From NCBI GenBank assembly GCA_013152165.1, contig JAADGY010000048.1:1-6094 (forward strand): a stretch of 6,094 nt of DNA, written 5' to 3'. The notes below the pieces were generated by a model. That model worked only from the letters and a program-made list of their open reading frames with translations. It was not told the DNA's origin and made no database searches. How positions within the stretch are numbered: the stretch's first letter is position 1; every line of letters starts with the position of its first letter. Origin of the DNA: a bacterium (lineage in GTDB: Bacteria > Patescibacteriota > Microgenomatia > JAADGY01). Of this stretch, positions 1-5,698 are shown in pieces. The translations under genes were made by a program, and so were the position numbers.

Positions 1-22
1 TTTAGAATTTGTGATTTAGTAT

Positions 23-91
23 TTCGAGTTTACCCGCTTCGACTCGCGTCGACGCGAGGCGAGTTTGGAGCTTCGATATTCGAGTTTACCC
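23..91. repeat. Short direct repeats in the left intergenic region
   Basis: The 13-mer TTCGAGTTTACCC occurs at 23-35 and again at 79-91. The word CGAGTTT occurs a third time at 60-66, and GCTTCGA occurs at 36-42 and 70-76. The stretch therefore looks like a decayed repeat array rather than a coding sequence. No protein-like reading frame is evident. Its role is unknown. Confidence 0.6.
43..58. repeat. Perfect 16-bp GC-rich palindrome
   Basis: CTCGCGTCGACGCGAG reads the same on both strands, and it sits in otherwise AT-rich sequence. A few further pairs (39-41 with 60-62) can form after one mismatch. It could be a protein-binding site or part of a hairpin. There is no T run after it on either strand, so it is not an obvious terminator. 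Confidence 0.6.
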
Positions 92-119
92 TGCACCAGT
101 ACGGTTCAGGGTAAGTTTT
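86..119 (+). terminator. Hairpin with short T tract, possible terminator
   Basis: TTACCCTG (86-93) pairs perfectly with CAGGGTAA (107-114). After a 1x1 mismatch, ACC (95-97) pairs with GGT (103-105) around an AGTAC loop. The stem is followed by G and then TTTT at 116-119. It could end a rightward gene lying left of the window. The T tract is short, so terminator function is uncertain, although the hairpin itself is clear. Confidence 0.3.
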
Positions 120-186
120 GAGATTTAAGATGCAGATTTGAGATTTGACATCTAAGTTTTGACATTTTTTATCTTATTGCTTTTAA

Positions 187-347
187 CTTTATGAACTTTC
201 TAACTTGATAAACTCAATTCGCTTTTGCCTTTTGACCTTTGCCCTTTGACTTATTTTTATCTTATTACTTATCACTTCTCCCCCGTCCCTTTATCCCATT
301 TATACACCTTGTCGCTTTTATCTTTAGGCTTTATAAACTTTCTAACT
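187..347. repeat. Imperfect direct repeat upstream of recA
   Basis: The 19 bases at 187-205 (CTTTATGAACTTTCTAACT) recur at 329-347 with one change (G to A). A second related pair, TTTTTATCTTATT followed by G or A and CTT, lies near 166-182 and 255-270. The intervening sequence is pyrimidine-rich, with only about 8 G in the 140 bases from 251 to 390. I see no gene here. Confidence 0.5.
222..250. repeat. Tandem degenerate heptamers
   Basis: Four near-copies follow one another: CTTTTGC, CTTTTGAC, CTTTGCC and CTTTGAC. This is low-complexity tandem sequence of the kind often found between genes in CPR genomes. No function is apparent. Confidence 0.5.
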
Positions 348-388
348 CATATCAACTTTGAACTTTCTTCATCCTTCTTCCTTCCTTG

Positions 389-397
389 TGGCATAAT
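389..397 (+). promoter_or_regulatory. Extended -10 promoter of recA (leaderless start)
   Basis: TGGCATAAT is an extended -10 element (TG, one base, then CATAAT, 5 of 6 to TATAAT). Transcription starting the usual 7 or so bases downstream would begin at about 404, the A of the recA ATG. No purine-rich ribosome binding site lies before that ATG, which agrees with a leaderless mRNA. No good -35 element at normal spacing is seen, as is common for extended -10 promoters. I see no LexA-type operator. Confidence 0.4.
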
Positions 398-403
398 AAT
401 ACT

Positions 404-1438
404 ATGCCTAAAAAGAAATCTGACAAAATCACCCAGCCTGATCCCAACAAAAGCAAAGCCTTAGACATCGCCATCGAACAGCTAAGAAAACAATTTGGTC
501 AAGGGGCCATCATGACGCTTGGCAAGGGCAATATTGTCCAAGTCGACGCTATTCCAACCGGCTCGATCGCTTTGGACTTAGCCTTAGGAATCGGCGGCTT
601 TCCTAGGGGCCGCATCAACGAAATCTACGGTCCGGAAGCCTCCGGCAAAACCACCATTTGTCTGCATATCATCGCCAACGCTCAAAAAGCCGGCGGTAAA
701 GCCGCCTTTATCGATGCCGAACACGCCCTTGATCCAATCAGAGCCAAGCTTGTTGGGGTAGATCTGGATAATTTATTAATTGCTCAACCTGACAGTGGTG
801 AGCAGGCGCTTGAAATCGTTGAAACCTTGGTTAGATCAAGCGCTCTGGATGTCATCGTCGTCGACTCAGTCGCCGCCCTAGTCCCCCAAAGCGAGCTTGA
901 AGGAGAAATGGGAGACAGCTCGATCGGAGTCCAGGCCCGCCTAATGTCCAGGGCCTTAAGAAAGTTAACCGCCCTTGTTGCCAAATCTAAAACCTCCCTT
1001 ATTTTCACCAATCAAATCCGCCATAAAATCGGAATAATGTTCGGCAATCCTGAAACCACCTCCGGCGGCCTGGCTCTTAAATTTTATGCTTCCGTCAGGG
1101 TCGACCTGCGCAAAATCGCCAACATCAAAAAAGGCGACAAAATCGTCGGCTCTCGGCATCGGGCCAAAATCGTCAAAAACAAACTGGCCCCGCCTTTTAG
1201 AATCGTTGAGTTTGACATAACCAACGAAGAGGGTATTTCATACCTGGGCGGCTTAATCGACACCGGCTTAGAAATGGGCATTTTATCAAGATCCGGCGCT
1301 TTTATCAGATGGGACGATTCTACTTTAGGCCAGGGCAAGCAGGCCGCCAAGCTGGCTCTTAGTAAAGATTCTAAACTTCAGCAAAAACTAGAACAAGCCA
1401 TACGTCAAAAAGCCTCTCAGGCTAACCCTGACGATTAA
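404..1438 (+). CDS. recA: Recombinase RecA
   Basis: RecA forms an ATP-dependent filament on single-stranded DNA, carries out homologous pairing and strand exchange, and in many bacteria triggers LexA cleavage. The product is 344 residues, close to the family's usual 340-350. Visible motifs are Walker A GPEASGKTT (76-84), the FIDAEHALDP segment (102-111) with the catalytic glutamate E106, Walker B VIVVDSVAAL (150-159), loop L1 around EGEMGDSSIG (166-175), and loop L2 from NQIR to ALKF (203-227) including MFGNPETTSGG. The VKNKLAPPF segment (258-265 region) is also typical. The C-terminal tail is short and lacks the long acidic run of Escherichia coli RecA. ATG 404 was chosen because all family similarity begins after it. 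A TTG at 386 is in frame, but would add six residues that overlap the -10 element. recX follows 13 bases later. Confidence 0.98.
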   Translation: MPKKKSDKITQPDPNKSKALDIAIEQLRKQFGQGAIMTLGKGNIVQVDAIPTGSIALDLALGIGGFPRGRINEIYGPEASGKTTICLHIIANAQKAGGKAAFIDAEHALDPIRAKLVGVDLDNLLIAQPDSGEQALEIVETLVRSSALDVIVVDSVAALVPQSELEGEMGDSSIGVQARLMSRALRKLTALVAKSKTSLIFTNQIRHKIGIMFGNPETTSGGLALKFYASVRVDLRKIANIKKGDKIVGSRHRAKIVKNKLAPPFRIVEFDITNEEGISYLGGLIDTGLEMGILSRSGAFIRWDDSTLGQGKQAAKLALSKDSKLQQKLEQAIRQKASQANPDD

Positions 1439-1451
1439 AACCATCAATCAC

Positions 1452-2042
1452 ATGACGGCCGCACCCTGCCACATAACCTCGCCTTCTTACAGTCTTGATT
1501 TTGTCATTAACTCGCCCTTAGCGCTTAAGTCATCCAACTTCACTTCTGATGATGCTCTTTTTGATTTTCTTGATCGAAAAATATTTGAACTCTTGCCCCA
1601 GTTTGCCCGCTTTTTGTCGGCCCGCCCTCACTCGCATCGGGAAATAATCAAATATCTATCCACTAAACTGGGCCAAAAATACCGCTTTTTAGCCTCGCCC
1701 GACTCTTTCTGGCCGGATTGGTTGAATCATCTGACCCAAGCCGGCTTAATAGAATCCGATGCTAAGTTTGTTGAGTTTTGGCTGGCCAGCCGATCTAATA
1801 AAACCCCCCGCTCTTTATACGGCATTAAATATGAACTAACCCAAAAAGGGATAGATCCTAAATTAATCGATCAAGTTATCAACAAGATGCAGGCTGAAGG
1901 CCGATACGACGAACTAGATGCCCTAAAACTGCTTTACAAACGCTACAAAAACAAACCTTTGTTAAAATTCAAACAAGCCGCTTATCGGCACGGTTTCCAA
2001 AAAACCACCCTTGAGCGCCTTTTAAAAACAACATCCTCCTAA
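1452..2042 (+). CDS. recX: RecX, regulator of RecA
   Basis: RecX proteins bind RecA filaments and modulate their growth and activity. The product is 196 residues and mostly alpha-helical, with the three-repeat layout of the family. Repeat 1 is FARFLSARPHSHREIIKYLS (51-70), repeat 2 includes WLASRSNKTPRSL and ELTQKGIDPKLI (110-139), and repeat 3 includes LKLLYKRY and AAYRHGFQKTTLERLL (158-191). About 45 N-terminal residues precede the first repeat and match nothing I recognise. The gene starts 13 bases after the recA stop on the same strand, the classic recA-recX arrangement, so it is probably co-transcribed. No ribosome binding site is visible before the ATG, so translation may depend on coupling to recA. 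The sequence is divergent, as usual for RecX, but motif order and neighbour make the call firm. Confidence 0.88.
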   Translation: MTAAPCHITSPSYSLDFVINSPLALKSSNFTSDDALFDFLDRKIFELLPQFARFLSARPHSHREIIKYLSTKLGQKYRFLASPDSFWPDWLNHLTQAGLIESDAKFVEFWLASRSNKTPRSLYGIKYELTQKGIDPKLIDQVINKMQAEGRYDELDALKLLYKRYKNKPLLKFKQAAYRHGFQKTTLERLLKTTSS

Positions 2043-2070
2043 TTAGTTATTGTCCCCCATAATTCAAAGG

Positions 2071-3036
2071 CTACAAGTACTTTCTAATATTTTGCTGATG
2101 CTCCTGCAGAGTTTTTGCCGGATGAATGCGGCCGTTTTTATCAGAAACATAAAACCAGTAATCAGTTTCAGGATCAGCCTTGTAAACCGCATTAATCACC
2201 GCCAATCCTGGGTTGGCGATCGGGGAGGGCGGTAACCCGGGATATTTATAAGTATTGTAATTTGACTGAACTTCCTTGTCAGCGCCTGAAACGACCGGCC
2301 ACCAGTGAGTTTTATTCCCTTTAATATACTGCAAAGTGGCATCAACCTGCAACGGCCAATTTTGCTGTAGTCTTTTAAGTAAAATCGAGGCCACAATTAA
2401 TCGGCCCTTTTCATACTTAGCTTCGCGTTCTACCAATGAAGCCAGGGTTACCACCTCCTTTATGCTTAAGCCATGTTTTTTAGCCGCTTTTTTGGCGCTG
2501 GCCAAGGCTTTTTTATCAAAATTTGACCTGATTATTTTAAAAACGCTTCCGGCTGTGGCTTCCTTGGAAAAAAGATAGGTATCAGGAAACAAAAAACCCT
2601 CGCTGTTGGCTGCCAGCTTCAGAAACGCCTTCTGGCTGAACCGAAAATCAAGTTCCTTGTCGATTTTCGCCGCCACCTCTTCTTTTCTTAAGCCCTCCGG
2701 TATCACCACCCACACATCAATTCGGCCGCTGGCTAACTCCTTAACAATCTCTGCCAAACTCATCCCTGGTGATAATCGGAAAGTCCCAGCTTGCAAGGTA
2801 GTCGGATTAAGTTTTAAATACAGCAAAAAAGCCTTTTGGCTTTTAATTAGGTTGGCTTCTTTTAGCTTTTTAGCGATGCTCTGGCCGCTTTCACCCCTTT
2901 TGACCACAATTATGGTCTTTATCTTGCTGTTGGGGCTTACTGGCTTCAAACTTTCCTGCCACCACAAAAAACCAACTCCTGCAAAAATCACTCCGGCCGC
3001 CAGCAAAACCGCTGCCATCCAGATTAGGCTTTTCAT
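2071..3036 (-). CDS. mltG: Endolytic murein transglycosylase MltG (YceG-like)
   Basis: MltG is a membrane-anchored lytic transglycosylase that cleaves nascent glycan strands and is thought to terminate peptidoglycan synthesis. The product is 321 residues. An N-terminal membrane segment spans about residues 5-25, followed by a LysM-like region (about 40-105) and the YceG catalytic domain. Signature pieces are VIPEGLRKEEVA (111-122), SEGFLFPDTYLF (145-156), ASLVEREA (199-206) with the probable catalytic glutamate E203, LQVDATLQY (229-237), SNYNTYKYPGLPPSPIANPG (258-277) and HPAKTLQEH (305-313). The start ATG has GGAG five bases upstream. That ATG overlaps the TGA of an 11-codon frame that begins right after the upstream zinc-ribbon gene's stop. 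The gene is last in the leftward operon and converges on recX. Catalytic residues appear intact. Confidence 0.95.
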   Translation of the reverse strand: MKSLIWMAAVLLAAGVIFAGVGFLWWQESLKPVSPNSKIKTIIVVKRGESGQSIAKKLKEANLIKSQKAFLLYLKLNPTTLQAGTFRLSPGMSLAEIVKELASGRIDVWVVIPEGLRKEEVAAKIDKELDFRFSQKAFLKLAANSEGFLFPDTYLFSKEATAGSVFKIIRSNFDKKALASAKKAAKKHGLSIKEVVTLASLVEREAKYEKGRLIVASILLKRLQQNWPLQVDATLQYIKGNKTHWWPVVSGADKEVQSNYNTYKYPGLPPSPIANPGLAVINAVYKADPETDYWFYVSDKNGRIHPAKTLQEHQQNIRKYL

Positions 3037-3068
3037 TTCTTCTCCATCGCCAAGCTTCCAAGCTTCAT

Positions 3069-3278
3069 TTAAACCTCGTCAAACAAAGCTCGCCTGTACT
3101 TTTTGGTTTTAGGATTATAAATAAAGATCCTGCCGCAGCTGCAGACCACCTTAAAAGTGCCGTCTTCTCTTTTTTCACTGATGCCGTTTTTTAACGGCCG
3201 GCCGCAGCCAACACACTGACCTCGTGACAAAAGCCACATTTGAATAGGTTCAATCAATTTCTTGATGACTGACGTCAT
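3069..3278 (-). CDS. Small zinc-ribbon protein of unknown function
   Basis: The 69-residue product carries two zinc knuckles, C22-VG-C25 and C46-S-C48. The segment CVGCGRPL and the segment VVCSCGRIFIYNPKTKKYRR look like a two-stranded treble or ribbon fold holding one zinc ion. Lys and Arg are frequent near the C terminus, which would suit nucleic-acid or ribosome contact, but that is inference. It has the clearest ribosome binding site in the window (AAGGAG, four bases before ATG), overlapping the deoA stop codon. The tight packing between deoA and mltG supports a real, co-transcribed gene. I do not recognise a named family and assign no function. Confidence 0.8.
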   Translation of the reverse strand: MTSVIKKLIEPIQMWLLSRGQCVGCGRPLKNGISEKREDGTFKVVCSCGRIFIYNPKTKKYRRALFDEV

Positions 3279-3282
3279 AATA

Positions 3283-3288
3283 CTCCTT
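3283..3288 (-). promoter_or_regulatory. Shine-Dalgarno site of the zinc-ribbon gene, overlapping the deoA stop
   Basis: AAGGAG on the minus strand lies four bases before the ATG at 3278. It shares bases with the deoA TAA stop (TAAGGAG), so ribosomes ending deoA would sit on this site. It shows that the organism uses canonical Shine-Dalgarno pairing for internal operon genes, in contrast to recA and recX. Confidence 0.7.
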
Positions 3289-4360
3289 AAATAATTTTAT
3301 AAATAGGCAGGATTGATAAACTATTTACTGCTTGATTAAGCTTCATTTTATCAAATGCCCAGAATTTGTACAAATTATCTCCTTTTTTAACGCTCTCGCC
3401 CAGTTTTTTATACAAAATCATCCCGGCCTGCTTATCATCAGGAGCTCCTAATAAGCGGCTGAGGCGGTTAATATGCTTCATGTAAACTCGGCTGACAACC
3501 CCTTTGGTTTTAGCTTTGATCAAATAAGATCGGCTTGTCGGCGTTAGCTTCTCGCTATCGATTGGCTGGCCCCCTTGGTTTTTGATAATCTGGCTCATTT
3601 TTTGCCAGGCCCAGCCCTCTTTTAAGGCTTTTTCCAGAATCAGAACCTTGCCCATATCCTGCCAGCCGGGCATTTTAGCATCCAGCCCCTGTTGAACTTC
3701 TTTTTCTTTAATCACCAAATCCAATACATGATAAGCCAGCAATAAGCTTCGGTTTTCCAAATCAACATTGCGATTGGCTTTTTGCTGCAGGACTCTAAGT
3801 GCCTCCTGTGTTTCCAAATACGGCCCGACCGCTCCGGCCGGCTGATAAGTCGGCAAAATAACAGGTTTGACTTTTAAGCCAAACTTTTTCCCCAGCCAAA
3901 CAAAATCTCTGCCTAATTTTTCAGCCAGCTTCCTGTTATGTATCTTCATATCCGGCCCGATCGGTATCTCGATTACTACGTGAGTCGCCCCTGAAGCCGC
4001 CTTCTTAGCCATAATCGACACCAATATTTTATCCAGAGTTTCATCAAACAGAACCTTCTCTACCTGAATTAATTTGTCATCCGCCGGCGCCATATTCAAA
4101 CTGCCCCCCCACACGATACAGGCTCCAACCCTCTCAATTAACTTTTTCACCTTTTCAATCGAAAACGACACCTTGGCTAAAATCTCCATATCATCAGCTG
4201 TGCCGGAAGGCGTGGTAATCGCCCTGGAAGGCGTAGCCAGCATCTTTATGCCAAGCGAAGCCAGCAGCGGCACCAATATCAAGGTCACCCGTGTTCCAGC
4301 CACGCCGCCGATCGAGTGCTTGTCAGCCACCACCCCATCAAAATTGATCACCGCTTTCAA
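3287..4360 (-). CDS. deoA: AMP phosphorylase, main catalytic part (second frame of a split gene)
   Basis: This frame encodes about 350 residues of an AMP phosphorylase / thymidine phosphorylase family enzyme, which converts AMP and phosphate to adenine and ribose-1,5-bisphosphate. Numbering from the TTG at 4360, conserved pieces are DKHSIGGVAG (13-22), SRAITTPSGTADDMEIL (45-61), WGGSLNMAPADD (84-95), SIMAKKAASGATHVVIEIP (115-133), GPYLETQEALRVL (179-191), and a C-terminal pyrimidine-phosphorylase domain with NQGGQPI (261-267) and LGAPDDKQAG (304-313). KHSIGGV and SRAIT point to the AMP phosphorylase branch rather than true thymidine phosphorylase (KHSTGGVGD). The helical N-terminal part lies in the frame 4586-4338, so this piece alone lacks it. 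Separate translation from TTG 4360 is possible: AAGG lies six bases upstream. Alternatively a +1 frameshift near 4340 joins the two. Substrate identity rests on the neighbouring isomerase. Confidence 0.88.
   Translation of the reverse strand: MKAVINFDGVVADKHSIGGVAGTRVTLILVPLLASLGIKMLATPSRAITTPSGTADDMEILAKVSFSIEKVKKLIERVGACIVWGGSLNMAPADDKLIQVEKVLFDETLDKILVSIMAKKAASGATHVVIEIPIGPDMKIHNRKLAEKLGRDFVWLGKKFGLKVKPVILPTYQPAGAVGPYLETQEALRVLQQKANRNVDLENRSLLLAYHVLDLVIKEKEVQQGLDAKMPGWQDMGKVLILEKALKEGWAWQKMSQIIKNQGGQPIDSEKLTPTSRSYLIKAKTKGVVSRVYMKHINRLSRLLGAPDDKQAGMILYKKLGESVKKGDNLYKFWAFDKMKLNQAVNSLSILPIYKII
4338..4352 (-). other. Frameshift site in deoA (TTT-TGA preceded by an anti-SD match)
   Basis: On the minus strand the first frame reads GAT CAA TTT TGA and stops, while the catalytic frame reads AAT TTT GAT GGG. 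Skipping one T of the TTTT run at 4343-4340 gives ...ESGDQF-DGVVADKHSIGG, continuous AMP phosphorylase sequence. The site resembles the +1 site of prfB (a codon followed by UGA). GGTGATC at 4352-4346, just upstream, is complementary to the GAUCACC stretch near the 3' end of bacterial 16S rRNA. A one-base insertion in the genome or in the assembly would look the same. Confidence 0.5.
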
Positions 4361-4586
4361 CCATTGCCTTGGTTAAATAATAAATCTCTTGCCGGCTGAT
4401 TCGTTTAACATAGCCCGAGGCCGCAAAATAAGTAGTCAAAATCGGATCAAAATCATCTTGGGCAATTTCGTCTATAATCGCAAAGATCTCACCATAAGAC
4501 AGCCGCTTGCCCTTTAATCTTTTTTGCAAAGCTTTAAGCGCCCGGCTGTGCTGCCATCGATGATGTTGGGAATGGTCATGACTCAT
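4338..4586 (-). CDS. deoA: AMP phosphorylase, N-terminal helical part (first frame of a split gene)
   Basis: The 82 residues match the helical N-terminal domain of the nucleoside/AMP phosphorylase family: LSYGEIFAIIDEIAQ (about 29-43), then ISRQEIYYLTKAMVESG (63-79), the last segment leading in intact homologues straight into the DKHSIGG phosphate-binding region. That region is found in the overlapping second frame, so this is one gene broken by a +1 shift. Archaeal AMP phosphorylases of about 500 residues have a further N-terminal domain of roughly 80 residues before this helical part. It is absent here and replaced by a short His-rich start (H3, H5, H8, H9, H13). The ATG overlaps the e2b2 stop by 11 bases. 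AGGA lies eight bases upstream of the ATG. Joined, the protein would be about 430 residues. Confidence 0.82.
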   Translation of the reverse strand: MSHDHSQHHRWQHSRALKALQKRLKGKRLSYGEIFAIIDEIAQDDFDPILTTYFAASGYVKRISRQEIYYLTKAMVESGDQF

Positions 4587-5490
4587 TAAATCTATCCTGC
4601 AATCCTGGGTAAAACTCTTTTGCCTTTTGATAAACCTCTTCCGGCTTGATTAATCCGGCCTCAGTTGCCAAGCCGGTAATAAACTTAGCCGGGGTTTTAT
4701 CAAAAGCTAAATTAACAACCTTTAACCCTTTTGGCTTTTTAAACCAAACCTCTTTAGTTGGCCTTAACTCGATTTTGACCTCTGACCCTTTTTGATTTTG
4801 AAACTTTAGCAAACTCGCTACTACATAAAATGGAATGCCGGCTTCATGGGCCGCCAGCGCCAATCCATAGGTGCCGACCTTGTTGATCACCCAGCCGTCC
4901 CGGCAAAGAACATCCGCCCCGGCAAAAACCGCCTGAATATCAGCCACGTCATCATACACCGAAATCAGCCAAGCGGCGGTATCATCCACAATCAATCTTA
5001 CCGGGATGCCGGCTTTAAACAGGTTGACTGCTGTTACTCGGCCCTGATACAGCGGCCGGGTCTCGGTCTGCCAAACGCTAAACCGCTTGCCTTGTTGATA
5101 AGCTGTTATAAAGGCCTTTTCCAAAGAAGTCGAGTGGCAATGCGACAAATAAATGCCTTGATTGTTAATTAAGGCGCTGGCTGTCTCGGCCATTTTTTTC
5201 TTGTTGGTTTTGATTAAGTTCTTATAATAAGCAGCTGCCTTTTTTACTGCTGGCTGGCTGGTATCGTCTTTTAAATCGCCCAAAAGCATCGACAAAACAT
5301 TTCTAGTCAACGGCTCATTGTCCCTGGCTAAAGCTAATTTTTTGCTGATTCTAAAAATATCCTGCCAGCTTAATTTCTGTTTGCCCGCCGCCGCTTCGAT
5401 CGTTTGCAAAGCAAACAAAGCGATATTTGTTGCCCCCTGAATTTTGATTAATTTTATCTTTTCATAAGCTTCGTTGATTACTCGTTCCAT
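4576..5490 (-). CDS. e2b2: Ribose-1,5-bisphosphate isomerase (eIF2B alpha-like family)
   Basis: The enzyme converts ribose-1,5-bisphosphate to ribulose-1,5-bisphosphate, the step between AMP phosphorylase and RuBisCO in the archaeal-type AMP pathway. The product is 304 residues with an N-terminal helical part and a C-terminal Rossmann-like eIF2B/MtnA domain. Numbering from ATG 5490, motifs are SHCHSTSLEKAF (116-127) with the probable catalytic C118, TETRPLYQG (142-150), and GADVLCRDGWVINKVGT (191-207) with the probable catalytic D193. Then follows LAAHEAGIPFYVVA. The family also contains MtnA and eIF2B subunits, and the overlap with deoA is the best argument for this substrate. ATG 5490 is preferred over ATG 5496: AGAGG lies seven bases before the former but only one before the latter. 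The gene is first in the leftward operon and ends in TGA. Confidence 0.9.
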   Translation of the reverse strand: MERVINEAYEKIKLIKIQGATNIALFALQTIEAAAGKQKLSWQDIFRISKKLALARDNEPLTRNVLSMLLGDLKDDTSQPAVKKAAAYYKNLIKTNKKKMAETASALINNQGIYLSHCHSTSLEKAFITAYQQGKRFSVWQTETRPLYQGRVTAVNLFKAGIPVRLIVDDTAAWLISVYDDVADIQAVFAGADVLCRDGWVINKVGTYGLALAAHEAGIPFYVVASLLKFQNQKGSEVKIELRPTKEVWFKKPKGLKVVNLAFDKTPAKFITGLATEAGLIKPEEVYQKAKEFYPGLQDRFNES

Positions 5491-5541
5491 CTTCATACCT
5501 CTAGATTACCATAAAAAAACACTAAAATCTTAAACTTCATC

Positions 5542-5571
5542 ATTTTTTTAAAACCGCCTATAGCAAGTCAA
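5542..5571 (-). promoter_or_regulatory. Candidate promoter of the e2b2-deoA-mltG operon
   Basis: On the minus strand TTGACT (5571-5566, 5 of 6 to the -35 consensus) is followed 18 bases later by AAAAAT (5547-5542, 4 of 6 to the -10). This would give an untranslated leader of roughly 45 bases before ATG 5490. The -10 is weak and lies in a run of A, so this is only a candidate. Another weak -10-like element, TATGGT, lies much closer to the start codon. Confidence 0.25.
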
Positions 5572-5609
5572 ATCTCCTCCGCTATCCCCTTCGCTTTCTC
5601 CACTCCAAC

Positions 5610-5643
5610 TTTTACTACACCACTATATAGTAGTGTAGTAAAA
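5610..5643. repeat. 34-bp near-perfect palindrome
   Basis: Left arm 5610-5626 and right arm 5627-5643 pair with one mismatch (C5621 against A5632), giving 16 of 17 pairs with no spacer. The arms begin with TTTT and end with AAAA, the reverse of an intrinsic terminator. An operator-type site or cruciform-forming element is therefore more likely than a terminator. It lies about 120 bases upstream of the e2b2 start. Confidence 0.75.
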
Positions 5644-5698
5644 ATCAGGGATGGAAAAACAAAACTGCCAGCCTCCACTCTCTCCACTCCCCAAACTC

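Noticed and set aside
225..464. 79-residue open frame upstream of and overlapping recA
   Set aside because: It has low-complexity hydrophobic composition from pyrimidine-rich repeats, no ribosome binding site, and overlaps the recA start in another frame.
784..1350. Three antisense frames inside recA
   Set aside because: They are shadows of the strongly conserved recA frame with no domain features.
2606..3112. 168-residue frame opposite mltG
   Set aside because: It lies antisense to a well-conserved mltG reading frame and shows no recognisable domain.
4338..4578. UGA read as glycine (code 25, as in Gracilibacteria or Absconditabacteria)
   Set aside because: Reading through the UGA in deoA does not restore the conserved frame. 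No in-frame UGA occurs in recA, recX or mltG despite many glycines, and e2b2 ends naturally at UGA where deoA begins.
4846..5172. 108-residue plus-strand frame inside e2b2
   Set aside because: It is antisense to conserved e2b2 motifs and has no recognisable domain.
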